A stretch of DNA of 19,396 nucleotides from NCBI GenBank assembly GCA_021778315.1, contig JAJYCQ010000032.1, positions 1 through 19,396 on the forward strand, read 5' to 3'. The notes beneath the pieces are model-generated. The model saw nothing but the letters and a program-made list of their open reading frames with translations, did no database searches and was not told the origin of the DNA. The DNA comes from Acidobacteriota bacterium (lineage in GTDB: Bacteria; Acidobacteriota; Terriglobia; Terriglobales; Acidobacteriaceae). The translations under genes were made by a program, and so were the position numbers. Shown here piece after piece: positions 15,288 through 19,396 of the stretch. Position 1 is the first letter of the stretch, and the number at the start of each line of letters is the position of its first letter.

Positions 15288-16295
15288 ATGTCAGATATAC
15301 GCGGACTAGCTGCACATGCAGCCGGCGCACAATTGTTGTCGTACAAGTATTCCGTCGGGGACCTGGGCACGAACGAGGTCGAGGTAAAGATTTCGCATTG
15401 CGGGGTGTGCCATTCGGACCTGCACCTGATCGACAATGACTGGGGGCTGAGCCGGTATCCGTTTATTCCGGGCCATGAGATTGTGGGGACGGTGACGGCG
15501 GTGGGGTCTGGGGTGGCGGACCGCAAGGTGGGAGAGAGGGTGGGGATTGGGTGGCAGGCGGACTCGTGCGGGATCTGCGAGTGGTGTCGGCAGGGGGATG
15601 AACATCTGTGTGCGAAGGCTCAGCCGACGTGCGTGGGGAGAAATGGCGGGTATGCGGACGCGATTCGCGTGAATTCGCGGTTTGCGATACCGGTTCCGGA
15701 GGGGTTGGAGAGCGAGAATGTCGCTCCCCTGCTGTGCGCGGGGATTACGGTGTATGCTCCGCTGCGGAATTTGCTGGCCCGCCCGGCGTCGCGGGTGGGA
15801 GTGATTGGGATTGGCGGGCTAGGACACCTGGGGCTGCAGTTTGCCCGCGCGTTTGGATGCGAGGTGACGGCGTTTTCTACGTCGAAGGATAAGGAAAAAG
15901 AGGCGCTCGGGCTGGGGGCGCACCATTTTGTGAATACTCGCGATAATGGCGGGCTGAAGAAGGCGGCGGGGAGTATGGATTTGATCTTGTCGACGGTGTC
16001 GGCGGACCAGGACTTCCAGAGCTTCATTGCGGCGCTGCGGCCGAAGGGGACGCTGGTGGTGCTGGGGGTTCCTCCTTCGCCGTTGCAGATTGCCGGGTTC
16101 AGCTTGATTGCTGGACAGAAGGCGATCTCGGGAAGCCCGACGGGGAGCCCGCGGGACCTGCACGAGATGCTGGATGTCGCGGCTCGGCATGGGGTGAAGG
16201 CGATTACGGAGAGGTTCGCGATGAAGGATGCGAATAAGGCCGTGGAGAAGGTGAAGAAGAATCAGGTGAGGTATCGGGCGGTGTTGGCAAATTGA
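15288..16295 (+). CDS. Zinc-dependent NAD(P)(H) alcohol/aldehyde dehydrogenase (YahK/CAD-like MDR)
   Basis: A 335-residue medium-chain dehydrogenase/reductase. Catalytic zinc ligands are C38 (HCGVCHSDLH), H63 in GHEIVG, and C150 (PLLCAGITVY). Structural zinc ligands are C94, C97, C100 and C108 (DSCGICEWCRQGDEHLC). The Rossmann motif GIGGLGHLG (174-182) is followed by TAFSTSKDKE, where Ser/Thr/Lys in place of an acidic residue points to NADP(H), as in YahK and cinnamyl-alcohol-dehydrogenase relatives. Such enzymes interconvert aldehydes and primary alcohols with broad specificity; the substrate here is unknown. The start at 15288 matches the family N-terminus (GAAGG nine bases upstream); an in-frame ATG at 15219 would add 23 unrelated residues. 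It stands alone between divergent or independent neighbours. Confidence 0.95.
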   Translation: MSDIRGLAAHAAGAQLLSYKYSVGDLGTNEVEVKISHCGVCHSDLHLIDNDWGLSRYPFIPGHEIVGTVTAVGSGVADRKVGERVGIGWQADSCGICEWCRQGDEHLCAKAQPTCVGRNGGYADAIRVNSRFAIPVPEGLESENVAPLLCAGITVYAPLRNLLARPASRVGVIGIGGLGHLGLQFARAFGCEVTAFSTSKDKEKEALGLGAHHFVNTRDNGGLKKAAGSMDLILSTVSADQDFQSFIAALRPKGTLVVLGVPPSPLQIAGFSLIAGQKAISGSPTGSPRDLHEMLDVAARHGVKAITERFAMKDANKAVEKVKKNQVRYRAVLAN

Positions 16296-16307
16296 GAGCA
16301 TGAGAGA

Positions 16308-16335
16308 TAGCTGCTAGCTTCTAGCTATTAGCTGA
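16308..16335. repeat. Four tandem heptamers TAGCTNN
   Basis: TAGCTGC, TAGCTTC, TAGCTAT and TAGCTGA follow each other without gaps, just after the alcohol dehydrogenase stop. AGCT makes each unit partly self-complementary. Confidence 0.85.
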
Positions 16336-16439
16336 GGCAGGTGCGGAGTGGGAGTCTTGGGTTGGCCGGGTGGGAGATGCAGATCGCAGCGGGATGACAA
16401 ACTAAATTGTGGGTGGGGTGAACTGCGGGGCGCTGACGC

Positions 16440-16485
16440 ATTGTGGGCGGACGAATTGTGTGGGGACGAGTTGTGGGGCGGGCGA
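16440..16485. repeat. Three imperfect tandem units of about 15 bases upstream of the LolC-like gene
   Basis: ATTGTGGGCGGACGA, ATTGTGTGGGGACGA and GTTGTGGGGCGGGCGA are head to tail. They end 27 bases before the permease start, so they could overlap its promoter. Confidence 0.8.
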
Positions 16486-16512
16486 GATGCTGAACGGGTA
16501 GGATAGCGGTGG

Positions 16513-17799
16513 ATGCGATTTGAATTGTTCATTGCCGCGCGGTATTTGAGGGCTCGGCGGCGGCAGGCCGTGGTGGGGCTGATTACGGTGATTTCGGTGG
16601 TGGGGGTTGCGGCGGGAGTGGCGTCGCTGATTATTGCGCTGGCGATTACGAATGGGATGCGAAGGGACTTGCAGGAGCGGCTGGTGGGGTCGACTGCGCA
16701 TGTGGACCTGATGCGGACGGCGGGAGACGGGATACGCGATTGGCGGCCGCTGATGGCCAGGCTGGCGCAGGTTCCGCATGTGGTGGCGGTGGCTCCGGGG
16801 CTGTATGGGCAGGTGCTGATCTCGCGGGGGGCGAGGAGTGGGGGCGCGCTGATCAAGGGGATTCTGCCGGGGGATGAGATGAAGGTGGGAAATTTATTGC
16901 AGGCGGTGCATGAGGGGTCGGCGGAGGAGTTGGCGCCTGTTAACCCCACCCATGACGGTGGAGCTGTCGTGAATGGGGCACCCGGGAATTCGATGGCGCC
17001 GCCGATTGTGATTGGGAGTGAGTTGGCGCTGAGTCTGGGGGCGGGGGTTGGGGATTCGCTGCTGGTGACGTCGCCGCAGGGGGAGCTGACGCCGCTGGGA
17101 TTGGTGCCGCGGTATCAGAGGTTTCGCGTGGTGGGGATCTTTGCTTCGGGGTTTTATCAGTACGACGATGGCTATGCGTTCATGCGGCTGGCCGATGCGC
17201 AGCGGTTGTTTTCAGAGCCTGACCTGGTGAGCGTGATCAGCTTCAAGATCGATGATTTGTACCAGGCTCCGGAGGTGGGCAAGGCGATTGAGGACGCGGC
17301 GGCGAGCTTCAGAGGGCCGGGATTTCAAACGACGAACTGGATGCAGCAGAATCGCGAATTGTTTCGGGCGATGCGGCTGGAGCAGGTGGTGACGTTCGTG
17401 ATCCTGGCGTTGATTGTGGTGGTGGCGGCGCTGAATATTTTGATCGCGCTGACCATGATGGTGATGGAGAAGACTCGCGATATTGCGGTGATGATGAGCT
17501 TTGGGGTTCGAGCGGAACAGGTGCGGAATATCTTTTTGCTGCAGGGATTGTTGATCTCGGGGATTGGGACGGCGCTGGGGCTGGTGCTGGGGTACGCGGC
17601 TAGCATTTTGGGGTCGCACTACCGGTTTATTCACCTGGATGCGAGCGTGTATTCGATTGACTATTTGCCGTTCGCTCCGCGACTGGTGGATGCGGTGATT
17701 GTGGCGGCGGTGAGTTTGGGGATGAGTTTGCTGGCGACGATTTATCCGTCGAGCTCGGCGGCGAGCGTGCTGCCGGCGGAGGCGCTGCGGTATGAGTAG
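16513..17799 (+). CDS. lolC: LolC/LolE-family lipoprotein-releasing ABC permease
   Basis: 428 residues with the LolC/E layout: an N-terminal FELFIAARYLRARRRQ, a first membrane helix (about 21-46), a large periplasmic domain (about 47-290), then three helices (about 292-315, 341-365, 391-411) and the tail YPSSSAASVLPAEALRYE. The segment EKTRDIAVMMSFGVRAEQV between helices 2 and 3 is the cytoplasmic coupling helix contacting the ATPase. Role: with LolD, extracts lipoproteins from the inner membrane for transfer to the outer-membrane carrier. Its likely ATPase partner begins 1,077 bases downstream, with a tRNA and an unrelated gene between them. Residues 142-159 are encoded by a palindromic stretch with unlike base composition (separate entry). 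Whether LolC or LolE cannot be decided. Confidence 0.9.
   Translation: MRFELFIAARYLRARRRQAVVGLITVISVVGVAAGVASLIIALAITNGMRRDLQERLVGSTAHVDLMRTAGDGIRDWRPLMARLAQVPHVVAVAPGLYGQVLISRGARSGGALIKGILPGDEMKVGNLLQAVHEGSAEELAPVNPTHDGGAVVNGAPGNSMAPPIVIGSELALSLGAGVGDSLLVTSPQGELTPLGLVPRYQRFRVVGIFASGFYQYDDGYAFMRLADAQRLFSEPDLVSVISFKIDDLYQAPEVGKAIEDAAASFRGPGFQTTNWMQQNRELFRAMRLEQVVTFVILALIVVVAALNILIALTMMVMEKTRDIAVMMSFGVRAEQVRNIFLLQGLLISGIGTALGLVLGYAASILGSHYRFIHLDASVYSIDYLPFAPRLVDAVIVAAVSLGMSLLATIYPSSSAASVLPAEALRYE
16936..16986. repeat. Palindromic, compositionally foreign stretch inside the LolC-like gene
   Basis: CCCAT (16949-16953) pairs with ATGGG (16973-16977), and ACG (16955-16957) pairs with CGT (16968-16970), giving an imperfect hairpin within CCCCACCCATGACG ... 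CGTGAATGGGGCACCC. From memory, CCCACCCATGACG / TGAATGGGGCACCC-like palindromes are common intergenic repeats of Terriglobia. Here it is in frame and encodes PVNPTHDGGAVVNGAPGN. Codons (CCT, GTT, AAC, CCC, GGT, GGA, GCT) differ from the G-ending codons around it. Confidence 0.55.
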
Positions 17800-18054
17800 A
17801 GCGGAGCTTCCGAGGGGTGGAGGGCGTAGGCGTTACCCGATGTAGCCTCGGGCGTGGCTGTGCTCGCATGGTTTGGTTGCCGCAGATATTGGAGCTCGCG
17901 GACTCGGCCGCCGTGCCAGATGTCTCAGGGCGGCGGTAGGCAGAGATCGAGGGTTGGCTCAGGAGCTTGCCGCAGAAAGCGTGATGCGCGGAGCTCTGGG
18001 ACTATGCCCAGGGGCCCTCTGCTGCTACCCTGAAGTTGCTGCACGACCCGGCGT
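17800..18054. other. Intergenic region before tRNA-Ser, no gene seen
   Basis: 255 bases between the LolC-like stop and the tRNA. There is a small CCCGA/TCGGG inverted repeat at 17836-17852 without a T-run, and a possible weak -10 (TACCCT, 18026-18031) for the tRNA. The plus-strand excess of G is weaker here than in the adjoining genes. Short frames through it look non-coding. Confidence 0.5.
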
Positions 18055-18144
18055 GGAGGGATGTGTGAGTGGTTGAAACAGGCGGTCTTGAAAACCGCTT
18101 AGCCTTAACGGGCTACGGGGGTTCGAATCCCTCTCCCTCCGCCA
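18055..18144 (+). tRNA. tRNA-Ser(UGA)
   Basis: The acceptor arm GGAGGGA (18055-18061) pairs with TCCCTCC (18134-18140), followed by discriminator G and an encoded CCA (18142-18144). The anticodon stem 18082-18086 / 18094-18098 encloses the loop CTTGAAA with anticodon TGA at 18089-18091, reading UCN serine codons. The T arm is GGGGG-TTCGAAT-CCCTC (18117-18133). A long variable arm between 18099 and 18116 (TAGCCTTAACGGGCTA pairing on itself) is the class II feature expected of tRNA-Ser. Confidence 0.97.
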
Positions 18145-18236
18145 AAGAAATTTCTCCGAGACTCTTCGCACGACATTTGAACAACGGAAGCTCTTCGCGG
18201 GCTCCGATGACACACTACGATCGAGCAGAGGTGATG

Positions 18237-18719
18237 ATGGCGTTGAGGCTGCGGTATACGGAGGCTGCTCCTGAGGCGTATGAGCGGCTGGTGGCGCTGG
18301 GGCATTACCTGAATACGGGGACGGCGCTGGAGGCGGTGCTGCTGGAGTTGGTGTATCTGCGGGCGTCGCAGATGAATGGGTGCGGGTTTTGTATGGGGAT
18401 GCATGCGGCGGAGTTGCGGAAACATCATGAGCCGGAGAGCCGAATTGAGGCGGTGGCGGTGTGGCGCGAGTCGGATGCGTTTACGGGGCGGGAGCGGGCG
18501 GCGCTGGCGTGGGCGGAGAGTGTGACGGACTTGAGCGGGCATGTTCCGGATGAGGAGTTTGCCGCGGTGAGTGAGTTTTTTGAGGGGAAGGACCTGGCGG
18601 ATTTGACGTTTGCGATTGCGGGGATCAATGCGTGGAATCGGCTGGGGGTGGCGTTTGGGGCGGAGTGGAAGCCGAAGGTGGCGACGGGTGAAGGCGCAGA
18701 GAAGAGGGTGGAGGCTTAG
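18237..18719 (+). CDS. Carboxymuconolactone decarboxylase / AhpD-like family protein
   Basis: 160 residues in the chosen form. The AhpD-core motif is complete: E37, then ASQMNGCGFCMGMHAAEL with C49, C52 (Cys-x2-Cys) and H56, which in this family forms a peroxidatic thiol pair with a proton relay. The N-terminus RLRYTEAAPEAYERLVALGHYL and the later ERAALAWAESVT and FAIAGINAWNRLGVAF fit single-domain alkylhydroperoxidase-like proteins. Likely a small thiol peroxidase or related antioxidant enzyme; the real substrate is unknown. Start choice: ATG at 18237 has AGAGG five bases upstream and matches the family; ATGs at 18234 and 18207 are alternatives. An apparent extension to 18069 runs through the tRNA and is not real. 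Confidence 0.92.
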   Translation: MALRLRYTEAAPEAYERLVALGHYLNTGTALEAVLLELVYLRASQMNGCGFCMGMHAAELRKHHEPESRIEAVAVWRESDAFTGRERAALAWAESVTDLSGHVPDEEFAAVSEFFEGKDLADLTFAIAGINAWNRLGVAFGAEWKPKVATGEGAEKRVEA

Positions 18720-18746
18720 TGGCTACCTTTTGTGAAATGCAATCCA

Positions 18747-18850
18747 GGGGGCTAAAGCCTCAACTTCCTGCCGGGCCAGGGACGGATGGGCTGAAGCCCA
18801 TCCCCTTCAACGGGAGATTCGTGGACAGATGGCTGAAGGCTGTCCTCTTC
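18747..18850. repeat. Three degenerate GGCTNAAGCC hairpin repeats
   Basis: Copies at about 18747-18767, 18784-18808 and 18823-18850 share the pattern (G)GGCTnAAGCC(C) followed by a CTTC tail. Copy 2 is the cleanest: GGATGGGC (18784-18791) pairs with GCCCATCC (18796-18803) around TGAA. Copy 3 uses GGACAG/CTGTCC as its outer stem. They fill the gap between the AhpD-like gene and lolD. From memory, GGGCTGAAGCCC-type elements are frequent in acidobacterial intergenic regions. Confidence 0.75.
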
Positions 18851-18876
18851 AAAGCGGACGGGAAGGTGGGGCTGTG

Positions 18877-19396
18877 ATGGCAGTGTTGCGGGCGGTGGAT
18901 TTGGAGAAGACGTATGCTCCGCTGGTGGCGGGTGGTGTGGGGCTGCGGCTGTTCAAGGATCTGTCGCTGGAGGTGGCGGCGGGGGAGATGGTGGCGGTGG
19001 TGGGGGAGAGTGGCGCGGGGAAGAGTTCCCTGCTGCATCTGCTGGCCGCGCTGGACAGGCCGACGGCGGGCGAGGTTTGGTGTGGGGAGACAAATGTTAC
19101 TCGGCTGACGGCAAGGGAGGCTGGGACGTATCGCAATCGGGAGATTGGGTATGTGTGGCAGTTTCATTATCTGCTGCCGGAGTTTACGGCGGTGGAGAAT
19201 GTGGCGATGCCGTTGCTGGCGCGGGGGATGCGGCGGGGGGCGGCGCTGACGGAGGCGAGGGGGTGGCTGAAGCGGGTGGGGCTGGGGGATCGGGGGGAGC
19301 ATCGGTCGGGAGAGTTGTCGGGGGGCGAGCAGCAGCGGCTGTCGATTGCGCGGGCGCTGATACCGAAGCCGAAGCTGTTGCTGGCGGATGAGCCTA
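18877..19396 (+). CDS. lolD: LolD-type ABC transporter ATP-binding protein (partial, cut by window end)
   Basis: 173 residues are visible; the frame runs off the window. Walker A is GESGAGKS (43-50), the Q-loop is GYVWQFHYLLPEFTAVENV with Q95, the signature motif is LSGGEQQR (147-154), and Walker B is LLLADEP (167-173). The HYLLPEFTA(V)ENV segment and the LTAREAGTYRNREIG stretch are typical of the LolD/MacB ATPase family. It would power lipoprotein release with the LolC/E permease upstream, although a MacB-like role remains possible. The start is ATG at 18877 (GGAAGG ten bases upstream) or an in-frame GTG at 18874. The hairpin repeats end 26 bases before it. Confidence 0.92.
   Translation, partial: MAVLRAVDLEKTYAPLVAGGVGLRLFKDLSLEVAAGEMVAVVGESGAGKSSLLHLLAALDRPTAGEVWCGETNVTRLTAREAGTYRNREIGYVWQFHYLLPEFTAVENVAMPLLARGMRRGAALTEARGWLKRVGLGDRGEHRSGELSGGEQQRLSIARALIPKPKLLLADEP

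Noticed and set aside
18055..18144. tRNA-Ser as an attachment site of an integrated element
   Set aside because: No integrase, no duplicate of the tRNA 3' end and no accessory cargo in the window.
18069..18236. N-terminal extension of the AhpD-like protein
   Set aside because: It would translate through tRNA-Ser; the family N-terminus and AGAGG support the start at 18237.

Overview
The window looks like a chromosomal segment of an acidobacterium of the Terriglobia type (Granulicella/Edaphobacter/Terriglobus-like). The clues are a von Willebrand-type protein of the acidobacterial VWFA-related class, high GC content, several families of short dispersed hairpin repeats, and the general gene content. 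No phage, transposase, integrase or CRISPR array is visible. The genus is an inference from recalled family features, not from a search.

Layout. 1-537: C-terminal end of a MacB/FtsX-type ABC permease (+), convergent with a long periplasmic soluble lytic transglycosylase (550-2961, -). Divergent from that lies an ECF sigma factor (3086-3757, +), translationally coupled to a small zinc-type anti-sigma factor (3754-4032, +). A strong hairpin at 4072-4097 separates this unit from a convergent exported protein of unknown function (4122-5108, -). Next, on the minus strand, a PagL-like outer-membrane protein (6155-6919) runs directly into glutamate formimidoyltransferase ftcD (5194-6150). Further minus-strand genes are YebC (6986-7726), diaminopimelate decarboxylase lysA (7853-9130), a zinc-ribbon/PspC membrane protein (9149-9481) and an exported TPR protein (9634-10884).

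11086-13662 is a four-gene plus-strand unit: a CcmI-like one-TM protein, a two-TM protein, an exported beta-sandwich protein with a cytoplasmic CcmI-like tail, and a DUF4149-like four-TM protein. After it come a VWA-type exported protein (13790-14950, -), a 337-base intergenic stretch with two well-formed stem-loops, a zinc alcohol dehydrogenase (15288-16295, +) and a LolC/E-type permease (16513-17799, +). The end holds tRNA-Ser(UGA) (18055-18144), an AhpD-like carboxymuconolactone-decarboxylase-family protein (18237-18719) and a LolD-type ATPase cut by the window end (18877-19396).

Many genes serve the cell envelope: peptidoglycan turnover (Slt), meso-DAP/lysine synthesis (LysA), lipoprotein export (LolC/E and LolD), membrane stress (PspC domain), a PagL-like barrel, and an ECF sigma/anti-sigma pair with a candidate autoregulatory promoter. 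I see no clearly new multi-gene system. The most interesting signals are: (i) a palindromic, compositionally foreign 51-base stretch sitting in frame inside the LolC-like gene; (ii) a paired-stem-loop intergenic RNA-like element at 15041-15139; (iii) loss of predicted catalytic or metal-binding residues in the PagL-like and VWA proteins; (iv) a G-over-C strand bias that becomes strong near 7.8 kb and ignores gene direction; and (v) two adjacent proteins sharing a CcmI-like helical hairpin.
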